Part shown: piece by piece, positions 21,261-32,300 of the stretch
Layout: every line of letters begins with the position of its first letter
Position numbering within the stretch: the stretch's first letter is position 1
Assembly (NCBI RefSeq): GCF_023078275.1
Contig: NC_062979.1
Coordinates: forward strand, 15,667,848-15,731,847
Reading direction: 5' to 3'
DNA: 64,000 nucleotides
Source of the DNA: Leguminivora glycinivorella
Taxonomy: Eukaryota; Arthropoda; Insecta; Lepidoptera; Tortricidae
Translations under genes and position numbers: made by a program
Notes under the pieces: model-generated
Databases searched by the model: none
The model's input: the letters and a program-made list of their open reading frames with translations, nothing else
What the model was told of the DNA's origin: nothing

Positions 21261-21394
21261 TATAATGAAACGCACGAATGACGGTTGACAAGTAAGGCTT
21301 TATTTCAAAACTAGATATGGGAGCATAGACACATGTTACACATATTCTTAACTAGATGGCGTTAGTAACCTTATTTTGATGTAAGTTACAACAC
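21261..21394 (-). repeat. 5' LTR of the copia-type element
   Basis: Matches 17706-17839 over 134 bp. It lies beside the primer-binding site, so it is the 5' LTR on the minus strand. Its right edge abuts RT coding sequence of another element. Confidence 0.9.
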
Positions 21395-22426
21395 TACCAT
21401 TTAGGAAGATCTAACACTGTCAGTATAGCAGGAGAGCAAAGTGAACTCTTAGAATCCTATCATGGAACAGCGCAAGGATCCATATTAGGGCCTACCGAAT
21501 ATTTAATATACGTAAATGATATGAATAACATATTTCAAAATGCCTCTGTATACCAGTTTGCTGATGACACTTGCCTAATTACAGCAAATACTAATGTAAA
21601 GAATGTAGAGTGTCAAATGCAAAGCGAATTTGATAAATTGTGTCAATGGGCTCATGACGTAGGACTATCCCTAAACTACAATAAAACAAAAATAATGTAT
21701 ATTCATTCACCGTATATAAAGGTTAATTCCACTCCCAGAATTATAGCCCACGAACATTCATGTATGCACTCTCGTTCATCACATTGTAAATGTGATTCAT
21801 TAGAGGTAGTTGAAACCCATACGTACCTTGGCTTAAAAATTGATAGCAAATTCAACTGGGGACCTCATATCTATCATGTATGCAACAGACTTAGAGCAAT
21901 CCTCAGCAACTTAAGCATACTTAAACATAGAATGCCATACACCACACTCCGCTTGTTATATATGGCCCTTGCCGACTCCATAATCAATTACGGAGTATCT
22001 AGTTACGGACGTACATTTAATACTTATCTACACAGAATTTACAACTTACAAATAAGAATACTGAAAACTATAGTTCCATTAAAAATAAAACATAAATATA
22101 AGCACAACTATGAAAAACTATTCCAACATTGTAGAGTATTAAGTATATATAATAAAGTTAAACTGGCTGTGATTTTAGAATATAAAGACGAATTAGGAAA
22201 GCTGGATAGATACAAAAGACCGACCAACCTCCGACACTTGCCGAACGAACCACATTTCAGAGTCCCAAAAACGAATAACGAATATGGCAACAGAGTCTGG
22301 ACTTCATACCTACCAACTACTCTAAACAGCTTTCCTAACAAAGTATTACAAGACATAGATAATAAACCTATTAAGATAAGACATATTATAAGAAAAGAAA
22401 TGCAAAGTAATATTGATGATGATTAA
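21395..22426 (+). pseudogene. Non-LTR reverse transcriptase, C-terminal part
   Basis: The open frame starts at the LTR junction with YHLGRSNTVSIAGEQSELLE, continues through motif B (YHGTAQGSILGPTEYLIYVN) and the catalytic QFADDTCLIT box. The thumb region has HTYLGLKIDSKFNWGPHI and LADSIINYGVSSYGRTF, and the frame runs to a stop at 22426. Fingers and motif A are missing and are not found left of the LTR element, so the gap is not just an interrupting insertion. Similarity is to Jockey-superfamily-like RTs by motif wording. There is no frameshift in the 344 visible codons. Confidence 0.85.
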
Positions 22427-23175
22427 CAAGCAATGATAGGTATAGTACAATATATATATAATAATATTAATAATATTTACCAGGCGTTGACTGATTGCAC
22501 ATGCACAATCAGTCAACGCAGGGCAGCTTGTGGCGAGCTGTTGGGGAACAGCGACCCCACGTACCCGAGTGCTCCTAGGGAGTTCTGTTACCCGTAAGGC
22601 GGGTGGGTGGGACAGTACTCTCTACCTCTGGCTTGCCTTGGCTGGCCGTCCAGAGTGGAGTCGTTAGGGCTACATGCCCCAGGGTGGAAGTGAAAATTTG
22701 CATAAGACGCGAGTTGGTGCAGTGGCTTCACAGCCACTGGGCAGAAAGCGGTGTACACCTCTCGACACCCTTGAGTTCTCACACCGGTGTTGCCCTTGAG
22801 CCATCTTGGATGTCGCTTTTTGTGGGGGCCCATCTTGTGGGGACGAGTCACCGTCTGCCGGAAATAAAATTGGATACCGTTTTATTAGGCAGGCGTCCGG
22901 TTTTTTATCCATAGCCCAGTATTTAGTCCATCACTTTCATCAAAATAGACCAGTTCATTTTAGATTCCATTAACTCTCAAATAGTCCTCTTTACACCCTG
23001 GCGGGTGTTGCCTCTGCGTGTGTCCCATGATACGGGCAAGGGCAACATCCGCTCGGTGTACCCCTTACATTTCATTAAAGTGTCGAAAGGGCCTCTACGT
23101 GTTGGCTTCGGCTCCGCGCACGCCTCCCAAAGGTCCGGAATACCATTGTTCCGTGATGGGAAAGACATACATTAA
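22427..23175 (+). repeat. 3' region of the retroelement, with a shared terminal module
   Basis: GC-rich noncoding sequence after the RT stop contains a strong hairpin at 22484-22519 and ends with GTTGGCTTCGGCTCCGCGCA, CGCCTCCCAAAGGTCCGGAA and GATGGGAAAGACATAC. The terminal module recurs, diverged, in receptor 2 intron 8 (47385-47660), which marks it as a mobile family end. Several opposing ORFs in this GC-rich stretch (22588-22914) are shadows. Confidence 0.6.
22484..22519 (+). other. Perfect 14-bp hairpin in the 3' UTR
   Basis: GCGTTGACTGATTG pairs with CAATCAGTCAACGC around an 8-base loop (CACATGCA). It lies 58 bp after the RT stop and could be an RNA structure recognised by the element's own RT; that function is inference. 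Confidence 0.7.
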
Positions 23176-23416
23176 TAATAAACATTAAGAAATAAGAACA
23201 GGGGCTATATTCCTCTGCTATTGTCCTAGTTAAGACAATCTTAAACATTAAAGATTATTACTAGGCTTAAGAATTTGTAATAATTACTTTTTTTGAAATA
23301 AACAGTTTAATTTTTTTTTTTATCTGTTGCTCGTCTGTAGGTATCATTGTCGTGAGCATAAGAGAGCGATCAAGCCGCTGGCGGACGCGTTGCAGTTATT
23401 AGCTCATAGGAGTTCA
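23176..23416. other. Unassigned spacer
   Basis: AT-rich sequence with a T run at 23311-23320; nothing recognised. Confidence 0.35.
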
Positions 23417-23573
23417 GGCCCCGTAGCCGAATGGCATTTCTCCGACGCGAAATGAAAACGAAACGCCGCGAATGTTAGTCTGGCTCTGTCGCGCCAATAC
23501 GCAAGAGCGATAGAGATAGATATCTACTAGCGTTTCGTTTCGTGAGCGTTTGTGCCATTCGGGTACGCACCCT
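23417..23573 (+). repeat. Palindromic MITE family P, copy 4
   Basis: Begins GGCCCCGTAGCCGAATGGCA and ends GCCATTCGGGTACGCACCC. The internal GATAGAGATAGATATCTACT is present, so the copy is full length. Confidence 0.9.
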
Positions 23574-23741
23574 GTTCAGCTGTCGTCGTGTGTGTGCGCG
23601 GTGACAATACTCGCTGCTCGTTCGCATGTAAACAGACATGGAAAAGATGCGCGTGCATTACGCTACAGGAGCGCGTCCATCTACAAATGTGTGGGTTGAA
23701 GAGCTGGCAGTAGTCGTATTCAATACAAATCGCCCAGTAGG

Positions 23742-24021
23742 ACATTTTCAGAATTTGGGACCCCACAATTAGCGTAAGTTGTTAACAAAAATAATTAACT
23801 CACTGTCAGTTTTGTGACGATAATTAAGCATAAAATTTCAATACAAATATTGTTGTTGTGTTAAAATACACATAAACTTTAGGCGATAATCTACATTCGA
23901 AATGTGAAAAAAGCAAATTTTTAGACAGATTTTTGGCTTAATTGTCGTCACAAAACTGACATCGAGTTAATTTTTGTTAACAACTTACGCTAATTGGGGG
24001 GACCCAAATTCTGAAAATGCC
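23742..24021. repeat. Fold-back element with about 80-90 bp arms
   Basis: The left arm (CATTTTCAGAATTTGGGACC, TTAGCGTAAGTTGTTAAC, GTCAGTTTTGTGACGATAAT) is inverted at 23935-24021 (ATTGTCGTCACAAAACTGAC, GTTAACAACTTACGCTAA, GACCCAAATTCTGAAAATG). The spacer is about 100 bp. No ORF. Confidence 0.85.
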
Positions 24022-25264
24022 CATGGAGTATGTCCGATCTCTTCTTCCTATATCCTATGTGCAATACAGACAGTTGCGTATCGCATGCCACGGAGCGTCA
24101 ACCATTGTAGGTAGGTACTCTTGGCTACGGGTTATGGTATTTATACGTAATGTTGACCTTTCAGAAGTTCCGGGACTCTTGCGGTTTGCAAAATGAGGGT
24201 ACTCGGACCGGTAACTAATGGATACTTAACCATGTAACTATTGTATGTATACTATCGTAGTCTACATTGTTGTAGTTTATGACTTTATGCTGACTGATCT
24301 GTATCTATAGAAGAATTCGGTTACATCACAGTTACCGCCTGTTAAAAACTCGATCAGTCGACCTGTCACTTACACAAGCATGGTACGCGTTCACCTCTTA
24401 CACGAGCTTAGACTGATGTGCGTAGGAACGCGCCTCTTTCATATATTTGAACGCCATTGTCCGAGGTATTCTTTTCGTCTCAGAAAAGAAAATGTGGTAG
24501 TAATTCACTCATCTAATATCAAAAGAAAAATATAGGTTCAACATCAACACTGGATCTTGAAGCTTTCTTTCGATGCTGACGGAAGTATCGTTTCCAAGAA
24601 TCTGACCAAGGGAAGTAATCCATCTTGTCTATATCTATGCTTATTATAAATTTCTAGTAAAATATCTCCATTTTCCTATGAAACTTTTCGTTCAACTCGG
24701 TTGATACAATTTACTTTCTGTCAAGATTTTTTAAAAATAATTTGCAGGATTATATCAAACCGGTCGCAGGAACGCGCCTCTTTCATATATTTGAACGCCA
24801 TTGTCCGTATTAAAATATCTGCCAACGTACTGTCGTAAACGTAGTTTTGGCAGCACTAAAAGGAACCCGCTTACATTGATGGAGCCGTTTTACGACAGTG
24901 TTTTCAGATTCCGTCGGACTAAAGAGGCCTACAAATCGTTGGTAAATTTAATTGCTTAAAAGTTGTTGCCTACGGTGTAAAGTTGGTTAGGGACATGACC
25001 GCCATTTTTATATAATGTCTTTTATCTGTTTAATAATAATGAGTTGTCTTGTGCCATTAGTAAATTAATACATATATTATGGTACATTCTGATAGTGAAA
25101 ATATTTAGCTTTAGCTCATGTCCATGGTAACGGGGTGCAATCTGCATGTCATGAGTTTTTATTTGTTACTCGATATCGAGAACGCCACTATACCGTGATT
25201 GAGAGGCAATCTCAGCCTGTGAGAAGTACGTGCCTGAGATTTTGCGAGATGATGCATAAGCCGT
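24022..25264. other. Spacer with a 40-bp direct repeat
   Basis: AGGAACGCGCCTCTTTCATA followed by TATTTGAACGCCATTGTCCG occurs identically at 24424-24463 and 24768-24807. No gene was supported. The two copies 344 bp apart may be ends or a duplicated part of an unassigned element. Confidence 0.5.
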
Positions 25265-25835
25265 CAACACTTGTTTTTTTTTTTTTTAATACTACGTTGG
25301 TGGCAAACAAGCAAACGGTCCGCCAGATGGAAAGCGGTCACCGTAACCTATGGACGCCTGCAACTCAAGGAATGTCACATGCGCGTTGCCAACCCATTAG
25401 AAACCTGTACAATCCCTTTTGCTGTGTTAAGTACACAGCAAAAATGAGTGTACAAGTTCCAAGGAGGGTTCGGGTTGCCGACGACTCAAAGGACAATAGA
25501 CGGAACCAATTAGTTCCGTAGGTCCTTCCGTCACCAGCCACCGCACCCTTGTTGAGCCCTGGCAGCCTTACTCACCGGCAGAAACACAACACTGAGTAGG
25601 GTCTAGTGCTATTTGGCTGCGGCCTTCTGTAAGGCGGAGGTAGTTACGTCCCCAGTTGGGCTCTGCTCCAAATTCGAGCGAGATGATATCCGCTGTACTG
25701 TGCCCTACCACACAAAGCGGAATATCATTCGCTATGCCCTACCTCCTACGACATGATTATGAACGCACTTTACATAATCAATATGTTGGGACTGTAATGT
25801 CACTACACTACACTGAAATATACCTATACTTAAAT
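25265..25835. repeat. Dispersed repeat with T-run head
   Basis: A T14 run is followed by GGCAAACAAGCAAACGGTCC, GGTCACCGTAACCTATGGAC and GCCTGCAACTC, then a long GC-balanced body to about 25835. The head resembles fragments near 39100 and 43535 (GCAAACGAGC, CTGATGGTAAGCGATCAC). Two ORFs here (25135-25521, 25656-25844) have no domain I can name. It is probably a nonautonomous retroelement. Confidence 0.45.
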
Positions 25836-26811
25836 AAAAAATAATAAATGGTTATGAACCATATGAATCGTAGATATTAGCGAATTTCAAACTAGGTACC
25901 CCAAAACAGCGGTTTCACCAGCACATGTGTTACTTAGACTACAAAACTGCCCATAATTCTAGTGATATAAAGCCAGCTCTCTAAATCTGGGTCCTGTAGC
26001 GAGGTAGATCAGTAAGCGCACGTGATATATTGCCATATCCTGTAGTCGCATAGCTTTCAGGCCACCTGCCATGACCTGACTAGTATAGAATGGACTATTT
26101 TTCTAGTAAAAACTTGTGTGACAAGAGGTCAGACTTGTATGGTTTTGTTGGGAGACGAGAGCTAGTTTATTGATGGAAGTAACGCCTCTATACTACCAGT
26201 CACGTATCACATTCGTTCCCTGCATGCCTGCAGTTGTAATATATCTAACATCAATGTATCGTAACTACGATCGATCAACACTCCAATGTGTACTTTGTCG
26301 TATTAGAACAGAGTTCATAATTGTTTAAGAATTTGATTGTAGTTATGATGGATTAGTTACATATGTCAGCAGCTCTGCCTGGGCGCAGCTGCTAGGTCCC
26401 ATACTTGTACAGCGCTTCGTCAAGATTTCGTTGAAAAATTTAAAAGTGTTTCTCATTCAAGTTTGCTGGAGCAAGTACTCGAAAGTATTATTAGCTTGGA
26501 ATTTGATATTCCGTTGAACTTTGCCGTTTCCGGTTTAATTGATGTTTTTGTAGCACGTTTGGATGATTCAGGTTAATTAAAGAGGTAAATCGGATTTTAT
26601 TCGAGATGTCTACTGACCCAGTATTACTTATAACCCGATATTACAAATAGCCTAACGAATAATGCTCATTGATCGTATTGTAACAAAATAAACATCCCTT
26701 ATATGAATAGTGTTATTCAAAAAGAAATATACTTATTCTGAAACTAGGCCATTTCCAAAAATGTTTATGTCTTTAGGTATGTACGCTGTTAAAATAATAT
26801 ATAAAAATTAT
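25836..26811. other. Unassigned spacer
   Basis: No gene, RNA gene or repeat structure was recognised across this stretch. Confidence 0.4.
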
Positions 26812-26896
26812 AGGACATTCTTACACAGAATGACTGAGTCCCACGGTAAGCTCAAGAAAGCTTGAGTTGCGGGTACCCAGACAACGATATATACAA
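26812..26896 (-). mobile_element. SINE 3' portion, minus orientation
   Basis: Minus-strand GTATATATCGTTGTCTGGGT, ACCCGCAACTCAAGCTTTCT, GAGCTTACCGTGGGACTCAG and TGTGTAAGAATGTCCTATA match the tail of the SINE at 33304-33490. Confidence 0.7.
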
Positions 26897-27327
26897 GGTG
26901 CTCGCGAGGAACCCATATAACTTTAACGGCATATTCTTGGTCACATTTTAAGACTAAAATGTCATATAAACTTTTCTAGATTTCGTCTAGTTTCAGTCTA
27001 GTTATTTCTAATTAAAAAAAACATTTCCGTATTGTTACTCAGTAGAAAAGGTTTCTTAACGGCGCTGATGCGCAATTGTGGAGCATAGTCTCACAGTAGT
27101 CATTGATAGATGTCAAAATGTGACAAGAAAAACTTCCAAATAATTTGGTTTTTAGAAAAATAAATGAAGGAACTCATTTTAATTGCCAACTTTATGGATA
27201 AAAAAAAAATTTTATGTGAAAATACATCCAAAAAAGTAAAAAAAAATTTTTTTTTGGCGAAAAATTTTTAAATTCATATAACATTTTTTCTTTCTTTTTG
27301 CCTCAGAAACGCGTGGTTCAAGTTATG

Positions 27328-27330
<3 letters not shown>
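26897..27330. repeat. Diverged relative of the 14308-14712 element
   Basis: ATTTTATGTGAAAATACATCC at about 27209 and a CCTCAG-AC/AACGCG-GTT block near the right end parallel the 14308 element, as do AAAATGTCATATAAACTTTT near 26955. Termini are not clear. Confidence 0.3.
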
Positions 27331-27396
<66 letters not shown>

Positions 27397-27405
27397 TTAT
27401 ACATA
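27331..27405. repeat. (AT)n microsatellite
   Basis: An almost pure AT dinucleotide run with single G interruptions. The 169-codon ORF that starts in it reads IYIYIY and is an artefact. Confidence 0.95.
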
Positions 27406-28071
27406 AGAATATATAATATACAAATACTTATATACATAGATATACTTATATACTCAGCCTCCTTTGAGAATCATTCATCCATGGTTCACGAAGGAGTCGG
27501 TCACAAGCCCGACAAAAATGAGGAGTGCATAGGGCCGTGTTGTTGTCTTGGGAATACTCGCATCATAACAACACGACCCAAAACCCCCAGGGTCAAGGTG
27601 GGAGGACGTGCCGAGGACCCTCACAGCCGGCTGTGGGCAGCGGGGGGTGGGTGCGGATTGGGCTCGCAAGCGGGAGAGGGGTGGGGGGTTAGGGACTTCG
27701 GTGTAGATCTGGCTGAGGGAGGGGTGCGGTTGGCGGGGGCCCCGGAGTGCCACGTAGGGGCGCTCTTGGGGCGCACCACTTCTAAATCCCTTCCAGAGGT
27801 TGGATAGATGAGGGTTTTAAGCGGGCAGGGGTTGGCCCCGGGAGGTCACGAGCGACCTCCTTGGGGTAGGCTGACGCACGCGACCTCATCACGATAAGCA
27901 GCGAAGTAACTAGCCTTTCCAAGCTTGCGAGCTCACTCTGCACAATCGCTGCATTTAACGACTATGCGTAGGGGGGTGGCGCCACTACGTAGGTGCAAAT
28001 GTTGCTGGGTGGGAGTAAGGGAGCACTGCAACCACTCTAGTTTTTATTTCTTCCCACAGTTTTAAGTAAAT

Positions 28072-29265
28072 ATGAGTAGCGTAAAATCCAATGAAATGTC
28101 CACCGCGCAAGCGGAGAAGATACCCGAAAGGGTTGTAGTGTGGAAGGGGGAGATGCCGACAGGCGGGAACCCAACCGCAACCCAGAAGAGGAGTGAAGAT
28201 GGCGAGGTGGGAGGTCAGAGGGGAGGCACGTCCAAGGGTACCCCGGATGTCCTTACACCAGGTCTGTCCAAGAAGGAGGAGGAGGAGCTGCTGAAGTCGC
28301 CGTCGAAGAGGGCAACCGAAGGGGAGGCTTCTTTGGCGGGGGGGAAATTTACTAAATACACCTCCAAGGCGGAGAAGAAGAGGGCGAAGAGGCTTAGGAG
28401 GATGGCTGCGATTGCTGGGGAGGGGGGTGGCATTCCCGAGATAAAAATGGGGGAGGCCAAACCTGGCCCGAGCAATCGCGGTCAGAAAATGAAGAGGGAG
28501 AGCACGGAGGAGGGTCGCTCGGAGCGTCCTCCGGCGAAGCGCCATAATCAAGGCAGGGCGACTGCAGACGGACCACGGAGCGTTGCCAAGGCGAATCGGG
28601 GTCTGGCTGTGGTTGTGTGCCGGGAGGATGGCGTTTTGGTGGATGAGGCTCTGGCGAAGCTCATCCGTCGTAAGCTGACGCAGCTGATTGAGGTGGTCGT
28701 TCTGGGGGTTATTAGGGGGGAGCCTGGCTTAGCAGCACCGAGGTTCGCCACGTCGGGTTTGGTGTCAGAAGGGTTCTTCCTCGTGACACCGAAGTCGGCG
28801 GAGTCAAGGGACTGGTTGTTAAGCCAGGACTTCGGGGAACTGGACGGCCACCGCATCATCTCGCGCAAGCTGGAGCAGTCCCGAGTGCAGGTTTGGATTC
28901 CGGGCGATACGGAGACTGAGTATGTGAAGGAATTCCTCCACACTCAGAATCCAGATCGTCCGGAACTCAAAATCCTGCACTGGAAGGGGGTAGGTAGGGA
29001 GTCTCTGGAACTGGGCACTAGGCTCACTTTTGTGGTTCCAGAGGCCGTAGAGGAGAACTGGGGCGAGGAGAGGACCAAGGTGCTGGACTTCTCGGCCACC
29101 AGTGTCAGAGTAAGGATTCTGAGGGCAAATACAAATCCACATCCCTCAGAATCCAAAGTTAGTGCAGGAGTCTCCGAGCCTAAGCTGGAGGGGGCGGGAC
29201 CCGCTGATGCTCACACAGGAGGGGAGGAGGGTGTGGTCATCAGCGGTGACGATCTCCTCGAGTAG
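28072..29265 (+). CDS. ORF1 protein of the R1/LOA/I-type element
   Basis: The intact 397-residue frame begins MSSVKSNEMSTAQAEKIPER after a noncoding leader. Residues 1-175 are basic and rich in Lys, Glu, Arg and Gly, with KAEKKRAKRLRRM as a clear cluster. Residues 180-345 form a compact globular segment (RGLAVVVCREDGVLVDEALA, GFFLVTPKSAESRDWLLSQD, ESLELGTRLTFVVPEAVEEN) of the kind annotated as DUF4780 in insect retroelement ORF1s. The tail is acidic. It presumably binds element RNA; no zinc knuckle is present. The frame is unbroken, and the start is the only plausible ATG before the globular part. Antisense ORFs over it are composition shadows. Confidence 0.85.
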   Translation: MSSVKSNEMSTAQAEKIPERVVVWKGEMPTGGNPTATQKRSEDGEVGGQRGGTSKGTPDVLTPGLSKKEEEELLKSPSKRATEGEASLAGGKFTKYTSKAEKKRAKRLRRMAAIAGEGGGIPEIKMGEAKPGPSNRGQKMKRESTEEGRSERPPAKRHNQGRATADGPRSVAKANRGLAVVVCREDGVLVDEALAKLIRRKLTQLIEVVVLGVIRGEPGLAAPRFATSGLVSEGFFLVTPKSAESRDWLLSQDFGELDGHRIISRKLEQSRVQVWIPGDTETEYVKEFLHTQNPDRPELKILHWKGVGRESLELGTRLTFVVPEAVEENWGEERTKVLDFSATSVRVRILRANTNPHPSESKVSAGVSEPKLEGAGPADAHTGGEEGVVISGDDLLE

Positions 29266-29375
29266 AGGCTCGCGAGAAGACCACAAAACACTTACACACG
29301 AATGAACACGAAAGGAGACACACACAGAACATCATACACACACAAACACAAAAACACACACATAGACATAGCCAA

Positions 29376-32300
29376 GTAAACCTCCAACACTGCAAAGATG
29401 CAATGTCCGAGCTAGGACAATATGTTAGGAGGGCCAAAGTAGACATAGCACTGCTGCAAGAACCTTATGCATGGAGGAATCAGGTGACAGGCCTGGGACA
29501 TCTGGGGGGAGCTCTTTACTATGAGGGAAATGGTGAGCTACCTCCTAGAGCATGCATATATGTGAGCAATGACGTAAGAAATATGGGATGTGTAATGACC
29601 ATAATATGTTGCAGAGACCTTGTTGTGGTGGAAACATACTTCATGGATGGAGAAGGTGGTAGACACAAGGTGGCGCTGGCGTCCTGCTACCTGCCGGGAG
29701 ACAGGGTGGCACCCACGGAGGAGCTTGAAGACACGGTACTGAGGTACAGAGGTAAGAGAATACCCCTGATTATTGGTTGCGATGCTAACGCACATCATGA
29801 AGTGTGGGGGTAGCACTGACACCAACGACAGGGGTGATATGGTATTAGAATTTGTAACGAGTAATGACCTGGATATTGTAAATATAGGCGATACGCCAAC
29901 GTTTGTAACTAGGGTCAGACGAGAGGTGCTGGACATAACCATGGCATCAAGAGAAATAAGCGGCAAGATAAGGAACTGGAGGGTGGACGAGGAGGACAGT
30001 ATGTCCGACCACCGTAGGATACTCTACAGTATTGAATGTCGCATAGAAAAGATGAAAATAAGAAATCCACGCAAAACAGACTGGACAAAGTACGAAGAGA
30101 AGCTGAGAGAATTGGCTGTCTCGGGGGTAAGATACAAGACCGCTGCGGAGCTCGAAAACGGGGCGCAGAGGATGAAAGAAAGGATAACAGAAGCTTACCA
30201 TAAGGCTTGCCCGGAGAAAGTGGTACAAGCCGGGAGAGGGCAACCATGGTGGAATAACGAGCTGCATAAGGAAAGAAAGAAAGTGCGGAAAGCGATGAGG
30301 AGAGCCGTAAAGAGGAATGACCCTCAAAGCTGGGATGCATACAGAGCAATCAGGAACAACTACACGAGACTAAGAGAGAAAGCCAGACAAGAGGGCTGGA
30401 GAAGGTATACGGGAGATATAAACAGCTACTCAGAGGGGGCACGGGTGGTAAAAGTACTCTCGGGGGAAAGAGCGTGTCAACTAGGTAGTTTGAGAGAAAA
30501 CGGAGTCCTGATCACGGAACCGGAGGAGATATTAGGTGTCATGCTGGGATCACACTTTCCGGGATGCGAGGAAGTGTGTGAGAGAATAGTACAGGCAGGA
30601 CTGGGGGAGCCTGATTGGGCGGCGGCCCTGGAGGTGGTGGAGGAAGATAGGGTAGAGTGGGCGATTAGCTCCTTTGCACCCTTCAGGGCTGCGGGACCGG
30701 ACGGGGTCCTACCGGTCCTACTACAAAAGGGATATGATCACATAAAAGAAGACCTAAGGGAATTGTACAGGGCGAGCATAGCACTAAGATACGTCCCAAA
30801 GGTGTGGAGGGAAGTAAGGGCAGTATTTCTGCCAAAACCAGGGAAGAAAACGTACCAGGAGGCTAAGTCCTTTAGAAGTATAAGCCTATCATCTTTTATA
30901 CTAAAGACGCTTGAGAACAGGACGCTAATAGACAGGCATATAAGAGAGAAGATTGAATACAGCGGGAACCCGATACACGGGAATCAGCACGCATATATGG
31001 GAGGTAAATCCACAGAAACAGCTCTACACAATCTCACAGTGAGGGCGGAAAGAGAAATAGAAGCCAAACAATATGCATTAGGTTGCTTCTTCGATGTTGA
31101 AGGAGCCTTTGACAGGGCTACCTTTGAGGCGGTAGAAGAAAGTCTAAAAAGAGAAGGCATCAAGACTACGATTGCTCAATGGATAGGTAGGATGCTAAAA
31201 GAGAGAACCATAACGGCAGAACTGGGAGGAGTGACAAAGACAATAAGTCCCAGAAGAGGTTTTCCGCAGGGGGGATGTTTGTCGCCCCTAATGTGGTGCC
31301 TATTGCTGGACTCCTTGATCAAAGAGCTCTAAGATCTAAGAGCTGAGAGAGAGGGGGGGCGTGTACATGCAGGCCTACTCTGACGATGGAGTGCTATTAG
31401 TGAGAGGGACGGTTCTTAGTGTCATGAGAAACACGATGACCAGAGGCCTAAAACAGATAGTTAGTTGGTGTAGAGAGAGGGGACTAGATCTAAATCCGTC
31501 GAAAACAAAGCTAGTACTTTTCACAAACAAGAGGATGAGAGAGCTAGAACCCATAAAAATACAAGGTACAGAAATAGAAATAGTTGAGGAACTGAAATAC
31601 TTGGGGGTGACCCTAGACAGTACACTCAGATATAAGACTCATATCAAACAGCAAGCGTCAAAAGCTATGAGGACACTGTTTCAATGCAAAAAGGCAGTAG
31701 GAAGGAACTGGGGGCTAAAGCCTGGAGTGATCCACTGGATATACAAGACGATCATACTTCCGAGGGTGCTTTATGGTGCAGTGGTATGGTGGCACAGAGC
31801 CCAAGTCAAAGAATACAGGAAAGAGTTAAACAAAGTACAGAGAATCGCATGCCTCATGATGACGGGAGCAATGAGAACCACCCCGACAAGTGCCATGGAG
31901 GTTCTGATGGGTCTAAAACCTCTGTGGATTGAGGTTGAGAAAAGAGCCACGGAACAATGGTATAGAATGAAGGCATGCAAGGAGTGGAGAGGAAGCTGCG
32001 TGGACAAGAGACATGCACTGATACAAAGAGAGGCTCTATCAAAACTTGAGTTGGTGATGGGCTGCAATGACCTAATAAAAAGGAAAGAGATTTTTGATAA
32101 AAAGTATAGAATACATATAGGTGAAAGGGAGAGCTGGAAAGTGGAAATCAGACACCCAACAATGGTCTGTTTCACGGATGGCTCGAGGAGAAGCTCGACA
32201 AAACTAGCAGGAGCGGGGATAGTCGTACCCAAAACAGGAGATAAGGTTTCAATACCGCTGGGAAGATATGCAAGCGTGTTCCAAGCAGAGATACATGCAA

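Larger units (their letters stand above)
17706..21394 (-). mobile_element. Ty1/copia-type LTR retrotransposon, internally deleted, minus orientation
   Basis: Two identical-length direct repeats of 133-134 bp bound the element: the 3' LTR at 17706-17839 and the 5' LTR at 21261-21394. A primer-binding site with GGTTATGGG (minus strand) lies against the 5' LTR, as in copia relatives that prime from initiator Met tRNA. A GTGGGGG polypurine tract abuts the 3' LTR. Gag is followed by RT-RNase H, but protease and integrase are missing. The 3' region carries an unrelated retroelement fragment in opposite orientation. No direct target duplication is visible; flanks are AATGG on the left and CTACC or TACCA on the right. 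It is a nonautonomous remnant. Confidence 0.9.

Noticed and set aside
22588..22914. Opposing ORFs of 80-103 codons in GC-rich sequence
   Set aside because: They overlap on both strands within a retroelement 3' region that recurs elsewhere without the frame.
27298..27807. 169-codon ORF with long Ile-Tyr run
   Set aside because: It begins in an (AT)n microsatellite and continues by chance into the GC-rich 5' region of a retroelement; an antisense ORF of 92 codons covers the same place.
28215..28943. Long antisense ORFs over ORF1 (86, 60 and 131 codons)
   Set aside because: Mirror frames of a purine-rich, codon-biased ORF; no domain and no independent signal.
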